Shown: positions 9,723 through 20,969 of the stretch, piece after piece | Position numbering within the stretch: the first letter of the stretch is position 1 | Layout: each line of letters opens with the position of its first letter | Source of the DNA: Neckera pumila | Lineage: Eukaryota > Streptophyta > Bryopsida > Hypnales > Neckeraceae | Length of the DNA stretch: 64,000 bases | NCBI GenBank assembly: GCA_963969595.1 | Contig: OZ018415.1 | Coordinates: 6,510,001-6,574,000, forward strand | Direction: 5' to 3' | Translations under genes and position numbers: made by a program | The notes under the pieces: generated by a model | What the model was told of the DNA's origin: nothing | Databases searched by the model: none | The model's input: the letters and a program-made list of their open reading frames with translations, nothing else

Positions 9723-11466
9723 CAGGACATCGTTGATATGGGTGAGTTTGTCAAGTACTCTGGACGCAGGTGGCTCGATTCTCATAGACTTGACATAATA
9801 TTATTAACCAGTGCTAGGGGGTCCCTTTTGTTCCTCTCAAAGCGCCAAATCAAGAAAAAAACAAAGTTGGTTCTTCAACTATGAGCTTCCCTTGTACAGA
9901 GATTGGACCAGCTCATCTCACACCCAATTTGACGCAAACACAATCAGATTGATCAGAGCAACCGGGTGTTTGGGATTATAACTAAAATCCCCTCCCAGGC
10001 ATCCAAGAGGGAATTATCCCTCATCAAAGAGAGAAAGGTATAGTCCAATAAACAATGTTATGGATGTCTTGTGGGAAGTCCTCAATATACAATATCCTAG
10101 ATTTTAGAAAGATCACAAAGGGAACATCATTTACCCATTAACTCCTACAAGAATGGGGGGTGTTTGAGCATACTTAGTTCTTGTTTTCTTGACTAGCTCT
10201 TGCAACGTACAAGTATAAATCTTCACTCGTGTGGATTAATTTTGATGATTGCTACTGTTGAAATGAAAAAAAGACTTATTTAGCTTTCCTATAATAAAAA
10301 GATCAACAAAATTGCATAATTTTTGAGAAAACATCATTGTTGACAACATTGACAAAAGATGTTAGGTTAGGGAGTACTTTGTATAGAAGCTGAAATCAAA
10401 ATCTTGAAATTGGAATGTTCAGAAGTGCTCCAAATTTTTTGACTTTTTTCCATGTATGCATATCATAAATTAATGTCTAATTTTTTTCAAATCATTTTGA
10501 GGTGTAGAAAAAAAAATTGAGAATATAAAGTAAACATTCAATCTACAATGCCGTTTTTTTCCATTCTCAAAAAATTCACCAAAAATCGCATACTTGATCA
10601 TGTCTTGATCAGATTGCATCCACGGATTTAGTAAAGAAAAATACCTAAGGTCTCTTTGTTGCTTACGGACTATTAGTGAGTTTCACATATCAACTTTCTT
10701 ACAAAAAGTGGTTGTAGAAGCCATATGGAGGGCCTTATGGTCCTTTAGGGGTTAATTTATAGACCATGGTTGATTATGGAGGCAGACAAAACTATTTTGG
10801 GTTTTAGGGTGAACGTGATAAAAATATCAAACTGTGATGAATTTGAAAGATCTTTCTACACCAATTAAAAAAAGGCATGAATGTTAGGGGCGCTACAATA
10901 AATTTTGTGACATTTGACCATCTTCCTAATTTAGGTATTATAATATATCTTTGAGACAATGTTTGGCAATCTTTGTGCTGTGATTTGCTGATTTTAGTCT
11001 CTGTTTCCCGATTTTGTCTCAGTGCATTCAATTCCAAAATCCCTACACGGGTCCCCTTTCATCCAACTCCAAATTCATTATTGAATTCTTACTACCAATG
11101 AAAAAGTAGTCGACCGACTTAACATGTTAACTCCAAATTAGTGCCCTTTAGAAATTGATATTTGGGAGCAAATGTGTGTAGATTAGAAATATTTTGGCCA
11201 AGTTGGTGGAGGCTATTCTTTTTTAGAACCTCAATGCACATGACGTCAGTGTGTAATAAAATTCCTTCTTTGAAATTTTTATTTTGTAATGGTTTCAATG
11301 TTAAGCAAGAACCTTCAAAATATTGGTGTGGAAATTTAACAATTGAGTATAGGTTTAGTAAAAATGGTGATAGCATCTAAGAATTATACAATGATGGATA
11401 CTAAAGTAGAAGTATCAGCAACTACCTGTTATCCTCGACTTTGCATTATTTCGTATAAAGGTCTTT
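9723..11466. other. Non-coding, with a lone TTAA-element terminus at 10740-10757
   Basis: No gene is supportable. At 10740-10757 the sequence tggtcctttaggggttaa is a perfect copy of one terminus of the piggyBac-like family, but I find no partner terminus within 1 kb upstream. It is either an eroded element or a chance remnant. Otherwise the sequence is AT-rich and without long open frames. Confidence 0.55.
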
Positions 11467-11470
11467 TTAA

Positions 11471-12370
11471 CCCCTAAAGGCCCAAGGCCTTTTTTTTTGC
11501 CAAAAAACATCCCAAACTGCCATTTTTATAGCAAAGAGTAAAAAAAACTTAATAATGTTTTTTTCACATCTTATGAGAATTTGTAGAAAAATTTCAGAAC
11601 TTTTGACCGCCCAAATTACAAGATATATTTGCGTTTGAACTGAAAAAAACAAGTTTTTCAGCACATTGTGGGACTAGAATTTTTGACTTTGAACATTTTA
11701 AACTTAAATTTTTTGCACTACAAAGTTTTGAGCTTTAAATTTTTATAGTGGAGAATTGAGTTGAGAATCAAGAAAAAAAAAAAATCAAAAAAACTTAATC
11801 TTCATTATTAAAAGAATTGTTAAGTAGAAGTAGGTACGAGATAGAAGGAAAATCTAAAATATTCATATATTTTAGATGGAATTAAAATACGCTAGTCCCA
11901 ATGGTGAGATTGTTCTAGCAAGTAAACTAAACCATGAAAAAAAATTGAAAATTTTGAAAAATTGCATTTAGAAATGAATCCTGTAAGTTATTTTTTTCAA
12001 AAAGATGCTTTTACTGTCCAAAAAACAAGAATGTCCATAACTTTCTCATAACAAATCCAAATGAAATGAATCAAATCTTTTTGGATAGACAAAAATATAA
12101 TCTATATGAGAAAAAAATACTAAAAAAAAGAAGAAAAGAAAACTGCAAATTTTTTTTTCTTGCCTGCGCTGCCCTCCATCCCCTATTTTGAGCTTATTTG
12201 GTCATAATTTTGTTCTCGGGCACCAATTGTGAAAAAAATTATACTCCCATGAAGTTAATCAGCTTTTCTACTTCCAAAAAAAGTTTCGAAAAATCAGAAG
12301 AAAGTTTCAATCCGTAGGTACCTGTCTAAAAACGCATTTGTCCTCCAAAGGGACAATGGTCCTTTAGGTG
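11471..12370. mobile_element. piggyBac-like non-autonomous element, subfamily A (900 bp)
   Basis: It lies between TTAA at 11467-11470 and TTAA at 12371-12374. The left terminus is CCCCTAAAGGCCC and the right is GGTCCTTTAGGTG, an imperfect 13-bp inverted repeat starting with CCC. TTAA target sites and CCC-starting termini together are the signature of the piggyBac superfamily. The inside is AT-rich, with conserved segments such as gccaaaaaacatcc and ataacttctcataacaaatc-like sequence, and no usable reading frame. Mobilisation would need a transposase from elsewhere. Confidence 0.85.
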
Positions 12371-12374
12371 TTAA

Positions 12375-14658
12375 GTACACCCTACATGACTATAGACCAT
12401 CAATTCAATGTCACAAAAGTTCCAATATGATTGCAAAATAGTTGGTTCTTTTTAAATCCCTTCAAAAGAAATTCAAAGATGCACCTATTTGAGCCTTCAA
12501 TGTTTGATCAAGTTTTGATTTGAAAATTCACAAAGATTGTCCAAAATTAAATGTAGTAATTTCTTAGAGTTTTTAACTTTGTTTGTATAGGAAAAAAACT
12601 CTAAATAATTCCTATGTATGTCAAATTAAGTGAGCCATTACTTTCATAGATGCATGCTTGCATTCTCATTCCATAAAACTCTTTGAGTATGAATAATCTG
12701 TAGCTCAAAAAGTTATTCAAACTATAGAAACTCTTCCTTTGCACTTTCAAAACTTAGAGATTTTAAAAATATAGTGAAGTCTTCATTATTTGCTATCTAG
12801 CTCAATCATTGTAAACTAATTGAAGTCAAGTGGATTTGTCCTACTCATGGAGTAGGAGATAGATGAGTCTATTTCAATGTTCATCCAAATTGTTGATGGA
12901 CAAAACTATTTCTATGTTTGTTTTTGGAATGTCATCCTGTCATTAGTCTGATGGTTGTTCCAAAAAGAAGTGAATATGGGTTTGCTAAGGTTAGATGACA
13001 AGCCCACCAAATAAATTGGCTTCTCAATTTACTTTTCCTAGTCACTTAGCTTTAATAAAAGTTAAAGACCAAAATATGATTAAATGGAGCACTCATGACA
13101 ACAAGATGCTACACCGTTCTTATTAAACTAGAACAAGGGCTTCAGATTTAAATAGCTAACTTCAATCCTGAAATGTACACTACACCATTGATATGATTTC
13201 CTTGTATGGCAAAAAAATAGGATTAAATGAACATTGAATTTATGGCATTTTGAAAGTAAGTAGTGTGGATAATACTAAATACCTTCGTTAGAATAGTGTT
13301 ATTGCCAAAGTCAAAGTCAAAGTAATTTTTAAACTCGTAAAAAATTTGAAATTCAAATATATTTTCTATTATATGTCTAAACGTCACAAAACAAAGTCCA
13401 TGCACCCTTCCTTGTAGAGAGTTTTCCAACCGTATAAGAAACACAACATTTGGACATGCAATGTGAAAGTTATGTCTTCCCAAAATAAAAGATAATTTAA
13501 ATCCACGAAAAAGTCTGAAAATCCATAACTTTCCCAACTTATGTCCAAATGCCACAAAACAAAGCCTATGCATCCCTCTTCGCCGAGGGCTTTCCAACAG
13601 TATCAAGAATGCAATCAGGGGACACATAATCCAAAAGATCTCAATGTGACAAACAAACAAACTCACTTAAGGTACATATATACAATAAGTTGGTCCCGCT
13701 TATAGAACCAAGGTGAGTGAACTGACCCCTCTCTCGTCTTCGACAGTAAGAAAGAAATATGACCTGGATTTTGTGTTGTCTCTCATTTTTTTTCTACACC
13801 TCTCTTCTAGCTAATTTAAGGTCTCTGAATCCCAAATTTCTAAATTTCATCATGCATAACAAATAAAAAGGGTCTTGCGTTTTTGCTTGTTATAGTGCAA
13901 CAAGCCTAAACTCAGGTCCATTTTACCTCCTTGGAAAAACGTGAGAATTTTAAGTTGCAAGTTTATTTGCCCTGCATAATAAAATTCAGAAATTTGCAAT
14001 TTATATTTGAGATAAGAGACCCCAAATTAGTGAAGAGAAGTGTATAAAATATTGAGAGAAGGCACCAAATAGGAGGCCTTATTCTTTTTCTTACACTAAC
14101 CCTTGGCTGAACCCAGTATTAGGCTCATTGTATTAATATAAACACAATCCAATAAGTCCCTCTAAGGCATCTAAGAAGCATAATACCTTCCTAATATAGG
14201 GAAGATCATTGCCCGATTTTACAATGTTATGTCAGTGTTATCATTGGTCATTAATTTTGCAATAAAAATTGACTCATTGAAATTGACTTCTTTAATCCCG
14301 AAATTCCCTCACACTACCAATTCTAAATTGAGGCATTTTTGTGAAAATGTCACAATTTAATCAAAAATGCTTTTTTGGGTGCAAAGAACAAAAAATCATA
14401 TTACTAAAATGACAAGGACCTCTGTAATAGCACATCTCCAACTATTGTGATATTAAAGAAATAATATAGATGTTGAAGATGAGGTGATATCAGTGAATAT
14501 TAGTAGAGGTATATTAGGGAGGTAGTAGTTCAATTGCTACTTTGGGCTTCACACTTCATTGCTACTTTGGGCTTCACACTTCATTGCAATACAATAAATA
14601 AAAGATCCTAATATTGCGTAGCAAAGCAAGCGCCACTTGTTAGTTTAGCAAAAAATTG
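12375..14658. other. Non-coding repeats; 170-bp imperfect tandem duplication at 13372-13640
   Basis: The segment at 13372 (atgtctaaacgtcacaaaac) recurs at 13542 (atgtccaaatgccacaaaac), followed in each case by aaagtcc/aaagcc, atgca, ttccaac and aagaa phrases. A 147-codon open frame on the minus strand runs through both units and looks accidental. A short 26-bp direct duplication (attgctactttgggcttcac) lies at 14534-14580. No gene is supported. Confidence 0.5.
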
Positions 14659-15204
14659 TACTACCTCCGTCTCCAAATGATCTTCATGTAGGACAAAACG
14701 CTTTGGATTAAGGTCCACAATAACTTTCTTAAAATCCAATTTTAATTGCAAATAGAATTTGGTGCACTCTATTGTCTTGAAACTTTGAGTTTCAAATTAG
14801 TTTTCAAAGTGTGGTTTGGATCCATTTAGAAATTGGATTTTGGAGGCATTTTTAGGCAGCAGCGGTGGCCATTCAATTTGCTCATTTTAGGCCCACTAAT
14901 TGCTTAGTAGAAGCCTTACACCATTGCATCATTGTTTGTCCACTAAAACTTTGAGAGTAGTTTGACTTCCCTTGATAAAATTGGCGTTAGAATGCCAATT
15001 ATTATGGACCATATACAACTGTCAAACAAACAATTTGAAATGTGTGGGCTAAGTTGATATATGCCTCCAAAAGGAAGGGAGGAATTAGTTGAACTCCTTA
15101 TTCTCATGGCTTTAGATACTATAGTTGACACAAAATGATAAAAAAACTATCTACTGTCCTTCATTCTCTCACAACATGAAGATCATTTTGGAACGAAGGG
15201 AGTG
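14659..15204. mobile_element. Stowaway-like miniature element, about 545 bp
   Basis: The left end tactacctccgtctccaaat, then gatcttcatg, is matched by the complement of the right end (catgaagatcattttggaac, gaagggagt). The termini resemble CTCCCTCCGT and the left flank is TA. The interior is non-coding. Confidence 0.7.
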
Positions 15205-16672
15205 TTTTTTAATTGCATATCTAGCTGCAAGGCCTTTAAGTAGACTAGTATATAAAATTGAAGAAAAATTCTCAAACACTTTGACTGCACAAATTACAAA
15301 TTAAATGCATTTAACTAGTGAAGAAATTATGGTTTAGGGCAACATGGCAAATTAGTTTGTGAGACTTTGAATTTTATTAACTTAAAGGATTTGTAAGATG
15401 AATTTTAGATTTGAATTTTCTTATTATGAATACTTTAGCTTAGAATATAGAAAATTAAAACCAAATTTTTTTTTTGACTTTCATTCTTTAATCCTTGAAG
15501 AACCAAAGAGCACTTTCAACTTTTTTAGCACTCAAGCATACTCTATTGATTTCAAAATTTGGAAGTTTTGCAGGGTCATTGCAAGAAAGGGTGAACGTTT
15601 TCTGCACTATTTTTAATAAAAATCTTTGTCTAATACTATAAATTTTGAATTATGAACATAATGCCAAAAACAAAAACTATGATTCTATAATATTTTATTG
15701 TAAATGTATCCTTATTTTTCAGAATCCTTTTAAAATCATTTTATATTTGAATTTCAAGTTAGTTAATTTGTCACACTTTGCAATTTAGGATTTTCTTGTT
15801 TGAAAAAGTGGACTAATTTAATGATTTTTGGTTGAAAATTTTGGAGTATACTCCTATAGTATGCATACATGCTTCCACCAAAATACCTTATTTTTTGTCC
15901 TCCACATTCATGCAAACAGGCCTCCTTGGCGCGTGCATTTATGAACATTTTAATTTTTTTTTCCATATTTTCTTTTTAAATCTCATCACCACTAAGTCTT
16001 TCCAAATGGACAATTTTTATTTTTGTGAAAAATTATTTTTCCAATTTTTTACAAATTAAAACGTCCAATTTCACAACTCCCCCAAATAAAAAATTTGATA
16101 ACTCCAAAACAATTTAAGTGTTTATTTTGTGCAAGACCCATAGAACAATGAAATTGCCTTGAAAAATAGGATTAGGAGACGGATGTTGGTGGAACTTTAC
16201 ACTTTTTACAAGAACTTTGAAAAATGTTGTTTCAACTTTGAAAAAGTTGTTTGGATGTTGTCCTTCTAATCTCTACAGTACATTAAATCACCATTTAAAG
16301 TCTTCTCGTTTTTCTTCAAAAACTATTTATGATTTGCATTTAGAATTAAGAAGACAAATTCTTTATATACATGAAGGGGGTAAGGGGGTAATGCAATCCA
16401 TATGAGATATGTAGTAAGACTCAGCCGTGCAGGACGTCAAAAAAACAATCTAAACCCTAATCCGCCGCCCTAAACCCTAAAACCGCCGTCATGTCCATTC
16501 TATGGAATATCCCACAAAATAATGAAATTTTTCTACGGTCTTGCATTTCCAAGGGAAGCGTGGTTCTATAGTTCTGTCAAAGGCGAGGTCCTGCAATTGT
16601 GTCCTCGGACCCGCAATCTCAACCGGCAATCACGTTGTTCTGGCAACATGGGGCCCATTTTGTGAGCACGAT
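15205..16672. other. Non-coding; clustered telo-box motifs at 16453-16483
   Basis: No gene is supportable. At 16453-16483 there are three aaaccctaa-type motifs (ctaaaccctaatcc, cctaaaccctaaaacc). In plants such telo-boxes are frequent just upstream of housekeeping genes. The ATG at 16491 opens a frame of only about 26 codons, so any gene here has been lost or interrupted by the element that follows. Confidence 0.45.
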
Positions 16673-16676
16673 TTAA

Positions 16677-17597
16677 CTTCTAAAGGACCGTTGTCCGTTC
16701 GGGGGACAAAAGCATTTTTGGGCAGATACCTACGGGCTGAAATTTTGTCTCAATTTATTGAAACTTTTTTTGAAGATAGAAAAATTGATAAGCTTTGTAA
16801 AGATATAATTTTTTTCACAATCGGTGCTCGGTAAAAAAAGTTATGACCAAATAAGCTCAAACAGGGGACGGCGAGCAGCAAAAAAAATAGACAAAAATTT
16901 GAATTTTTTTTTTTGATATTTTTTTTCTCATAGATTGTATTTTTGTCTATTTTGAAAGCTCTAATTCAATTCAATTGAATTTGTTATGAGAAAGTTATGG
17001 ACATTCTTGTTTTTGGGGCAGTTAGAGCTACATTTTGGAAAAAAATAACTTCTAGGATGCATTTCTGAATGCAATTTTTCAAATTTTCAAATTTTTTTTT
17101 GTTTGCATGGTTTATATTACTTGATAGAATAATCTCACCATTGGTATTAGTGAATTCTAATTCCATCTAAAATATATGAATATTTTAGATTTTCCTTCTA
17201 TCTTGTATTTACTTCTACTTAACAAATTTTTAAAGAATGATAATTGAATTTTTTTGGAATTTTTTTTTTCTTTTTAAATTCTCGACTCAATTCTCCACTA
17301 TAAACATTTAAATCTCAAAACTCTGTAGTGCAAAAATTTTAAGTTAATGTTCAAAATCAAAAAATCTAATCCCGCAATGTGCTGAAAAACTTGTTTTTTT
17401 CACTTTAAATGCAGAAATCTTGCAATTTGTGTGGTCAAAAATTTTGAAATTTTTCCCACACACTCTCAATATAGTTAGGTGGAAGATCCTATGGTTAGAT
17501 GTGAAAATTTTTTTTTTTCAAGTTTTTTTACTTTTTGCTATAGAAATGACAGTTTTCAGTGTTTTTTGGCAGAAAAAGGGCCTCGGTCCTTTAGGGT
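16677..17597. mobile_element. piggyBac-like non-autonomous element, subfamily A, reverse orientation
   Basis: TTAA at 16673-16676 precedes the terminus CTTCTAAAGGACC. The other end reads GGTCCTTTAGGG at about 17585-17596 and then tttt, so the right-hand TTAA has decayed. Internal segments run in the opposite order to 11471-12370 (gggggacaaaagc, gatacctacggg, gagaaagttatggacattct). The length is about 920 bp, with no coding capacity. Confidence 0.8.
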
Positions 17598-18230
17598 TTT
17601 AGGACCCGCGATGGAACATAGAAAACTTTGAGATGCAACGGATTTGGCTTGGTTTCGTAGACTACGGGCGCTATAAAGCTTGTAGGAATATGTGAAGAAT
17701 CCGGACTCTGTGGCGACTATCAGATCTCAGTTCGAGAAGCGCTAGTGCCGCAACGGTGTTGTGGCTACGATGGTGGATGATAACCCTCGGTGGATACTAT
17801 CCGGCCAGGGCCGGTTTTGTCTTTCACCACGCGTCGTGAGGTGTGGCTCGTACTGCTCCTCGGGGCGCTTGGCTTTTTCTTTTTCTTTTTTCTTGTGCCT
17901 TCTTTTTTCTTCTTCATTGTTCGTTGTGCCCAGGCTGCTTGCAGCTGAGTCTTTGTATTCTATTTTTATTTTATTTTTTTATTTTATAACAAACAAAAAC
18001 CATTGTATTAAAAGAATATTGTATTTCTTGCAGTAAAGGTTACCCTTTATTTGTGTAAAAAAACAAAAAAAACAAAAAAAACTCTGAGCAGACCAAGGAA
18101 ACGTGTACCGGTACAGTACTCCAGAATCCAGATTGAAGAGAAATATTGTTATTTATTGACTGTCCGAATGGAAGCCAGTACGTAGATGTCCAGGTGCAAC
18201 AATGTAGACTCTCTTTAGACGTCGCAAGAA
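17598..18230. other. Intergenic sequence upstream of the EMSY-LIKE gene
   Basis: It is more GC-rich than the surrounding repeats between about 17600 and 17860, then T- and A-rich. No convincing gene is seen. It probably holds the promoter of the gene starting near 18240, but I cannot point to a TATA box with confidence. Confidence 0.4.
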
Positions 18231-18239
18231 GTGAACGCA

Positions 18240-19358
18240 AATCTCAGCCGTCGAATTAGAGCTAGGGTTTGGCGCTCCGGCACCACCCGACCGATTTGCT
18301 ATTGTCTTCCTCCGGCGCTGCGTCGAAGCTCCCGATTTCGTCGCAGCTCTCGAGTTTGCAGGGGTACCTGGACATCAGAGCTCGGAGGCTTTGGAGGCTC
18401 CAGAGGCGTCGGCGGCGTGCTGACCTCGGGGGTTTGCGGGAGGTTTCCAGGTATGTTTGCTTGTGTTTACTTGCGTTGTGCTTGTTTGTCTTTGCTGTGC
18501 CGGTTCCTCAATTTACAGCCCTTGGAGTGTAATCTCGGGAGGTGAACAAGTTATGTCTGTTGTGTCTTTACTCATGTTCGTTGCCCGCTCCGCTCCGATG
18601 CATAGGGTTACGCGCTCATGTGCTTAGGGTGACGGCTTTTTTTAAGAAAATTCTTATGAGGAGTTGGGAGTTGCTGCTGACACAATGTACCGAAAAGAAG
18701 CGTTAAACCCTCCCGAGAACATTGATAAATCCGCCGTGAATGTCGCTGATTGTGGACCATTGATCTTTGTGAATAATGGGGAACCCTCTTGTAGCCGTTG
18801 ATTAGCGCCGTTGGTTAAAAAATCAGGAACCGTTGATAGGGTTTGGCGTCGATAGGGTTTGACGCTCACAGTGTCGCGATTACAATGAGGTTTTTTTGGA
18901 TTCTTCGTGAAAGTAGGGATCAGACGTACGCTTCCGCCTTGGAGGCTTTGGCGTCGGGTGGAGGTAATTAAACCTTGGTACTTGCTAGCTTTCCATTGAA
19001 ACTGTTGTTGAAATTCTGCGCTTGATCTTACCGTTCTTGAGCTTGGAGCGGCTGCTTTCAAAGAGTTTGGGTGGAGGTAAGATTCAGTCATATCGCTTTG
19101 AATCTGCCAGTTTAATTCCGGTCTGAACTTCGAAGGTTTGAATTCCGCATAGGGTGCTTTAGTTTTGGTGGAGGTCGAGGGTAAGAGTCGGGGAGGATGG
19201 GGAGGTCTGCTAGGATTTTGGGGGTAGCAACCCTAAACCCTCAGCCAAACGGAGGGATGGTGCCGTCCCCCATGCTTTGAAAGTTTCAATCACCAACTTA
19301 CTCATTTTTCCCCTTTGTCCCGCTCGTAATGTTTTCTTTTCCTTCTTGTTTTAAACAG
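18240..19358 (+). other. Probable 5'UTR exon and 5'UTR intron of the EMSY-LIKE gene
   Basis: A GC-rich leader (about 18240-18450) containing an agggttt telo-box ends in TTCCAG|GTATGT, a strong splice donor at 18451. A matching acceptor, TTTTAAACAG, ends at 19358, just before the coding exon. The roughly 908-bp intron is pyrimidine-rich near its 3' end. Leader introns are common in this plant family. The transcription start is not determined, and the open frames inside the exon have no link to the coding frame. Confidence 0.55.
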
Positions 19359-19412
19359 TGGCTGGCGATTGTGGAGTGCAGTTGGAAATAAATACCGTGA
19401 ATATAGTCATTT

Positions 19413-20969
19413 TTGGACCTGCCTGGCATGATGGTGTATAACCAGTCGGACAGCGATGGAACGGACGATGACGACCTCCCCCCTACCCAGTTGGTTCGGT
19501 CTCAGAGTGTTAGAAAGGGTCGGCCCAGTGGTAATGGAAAACCATCAAGCTCCTACCACATTGATCAGCAGATTCGTCAGCTTGAACTGGAAGCGTATCA
19601 TTCCCTGCTTAGGGCGTTCAGTGCGCAGTCCGAGGTTATTACTTGGACCAAGGAAGGGCTCATGTCTAATTTGAGGAAGGAGCTAAGAGTGGAAGACGAG
19701 CTGCATAGAGAGATGCTGGGAAAAGTTACCCTTGATGAGACCCTTCGACGGATTCGGACCTGGAGACAAACGGGCGAGGACCCTGGCATGCCGCAGCACC
19801 ATCGAGACACTTCTCCGAGTCCTGCTGTATCTCAAAGTCGGAAAAGGCAAAAGGTCGGCAATGTTGCTCCGATTCTCCCTCCACCTGCCCCTTTGCTGAA
19901 ACCTGCCCCTCAGACTCTTCCTTCCGCTTCCGGGGGCCGGGGTATGTCTAGCGGCAAGAAGTCCCGGAGCAAAGGCATTGCTGATGCCCTTATTGTCCCT
20001 AGCCGAGGCGCCGCGATGGTTGGGACTCCAGGTCCCCCTTCCGGGCGAGGGGGAGTGGGCAGTGGGAGGGGTTCAACGCCTTGGCGGAATCACAAAGGTG
20101 CAGGTCCGTCTACGGATTCGCGTGTTGAGAACTGGGTGGGTCGGCGGCTCCGTATTCGGTGGCCGGAAGACAATATTCACTATGAGGCAGTGATTGTAGA
20201 TTATAACAAGGATACGATGTTGCATTGTCTTGCTTATGATGCGGGTACTCTGGATGAGAGTATTGAGTGGGTGGATTTGAAGGCAATGGACCGAAACGAT
20301 TTACACTGGCTGTCCGAGCCCAGAGCCGACCCTGTCATATTGAACGGCAAAGTTCCTGGTCTCACTCCTCCTGAACGAGGTGCTGGAAGGGGTGTGAAAC
20401 GTGGCCGAGGGGGTTACGGAGGTGTGGTGGGGAGACCGAAAGGGAGTGGTCAAAGAGGACGACCTGCACATGACAAGACCGCGTTGGCACCGACTCCACA
20501 GTCTAGACCGTGGAGAGGAGAGGCCCCTGGTGAAGAAGACAGGAATGGGACAGCCGAGATAGGCCGACCGACTCACATCACGTACCCGGAAGCTGAGATA
20601 GTCAACCTTCTGAAGGAGTACTCCGAAGCGGAACATGCGAAGGACGTGGTAAAGCTGGACCTTTTAAAGCGGTCGGCCAAGGAATACGAGGAGTTGCTTG
20701 CGAAGGGTTTGGAGGCCCTGGCAGCGTACTCCGACGATGGGAGTGAGGATGAGAGAGTCGATGTCGTGGACTCTCCTGTTCACTCGACGGGTTTAGAGAA
20801 AGATCCTCACAGTGTTCAGGAAACAGGGCATCGTCTGGAGGAGAGTGACGAAGAAGATGAGCGAAGGGATGAGGGCTCCGAGGGCCACAACGGCGGTGCT
20901 GAGAGGGAAGTCGCCTCTGATGCCGAGTTGGACAATGCCGACGACGACGGGGATGGAGACGACAGTTAG
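19413..20969 (+). CDS. EMSY-LIKE protein (ENT plus Agenet/Tudor-like domain), 518 residues
   Basis: A single uninterrupted frame begins at 19413; a second ATG 15 bases later could be the real start. An ENT domain lies at about residues 50-122 (IRQLELEAYHSLLRAF, LRKELRVEDELHREML, LRRIRTWRQ). A proline/lysine-rich linker with KRQK follows, then an Agenet/Tudor-like domain at about 240-302 (VGRRLRIRWPEDNIHYEAV, VDYNKDTMLHCLAYDAGT, EWVDLKAMDRNDLHWL). Next come glycine/arginine-rich stretches with AT-hook-like RGRP, a charged helix at about 393-452 (likely coiled coil), and a strongly acidic tail. This is the order of plant EMSY-LIKE proteins, nuclear chromatin readers; Arabidopsis members are linked to EDM2-dependent defence-gene control and to methylated histone H3. 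The protein is longer than typical angiosperm members because of the acidic tail. Codon use is more GC-rich than the flanks. It appears intact. Function is by family. Confidence 0.9.
   Translation: MDLPGMMVYNQSDSDGTDDDDLPPTQLVRSQSVRKGRPSGNGKPSSSYHIDQQIRQLELEAYHSLLRAFSAQSEVITWTKEGLMSNLRKELRVEDELHREMLGKVTLDETLRRIRTWRQTGEDPGMPQHHRDTSPSPAVSQSRKRQKVGNVAPILPPPAPLLKPAPQTLPSASGGRGMSSGKKSRSKGIADALIVPSRGAAMVGTPGPPSGRGGVGSGRGSTPWRNHKGAGPSTDSRVENWVGRRLRIRWPEDNIHYEAVIVDYNKDTMLHCLAYDAGTLDESIEWVDLKAMDRNDLHWLSEPRADPVILNGKVPGLTPPERGAGRGVKRGRGGYGGVVGRPKGSGQRGRPAHDKTALAPTPQSRPWRGEAPGEEDRNGTAEIGRPTHITYPEAEIVNLLKEYSEAEHAKDVVKLDLLKRSAKEYEELLAKGLEALAAYSDDGSEDERVDVVDSPVHSTGLEKDPHSVQETGHRLEESDEEDERRDEGSEGHNGGAEREVASDAELDNADDDGDGDDS

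Noticed and set aside
13223..13666. 147-codon minus-strand open frame
   Set aside because: It runs through a 170-bp imperfect tandem repeat and its protein is just the repeat read twice. No domain or composition typical of a gene.
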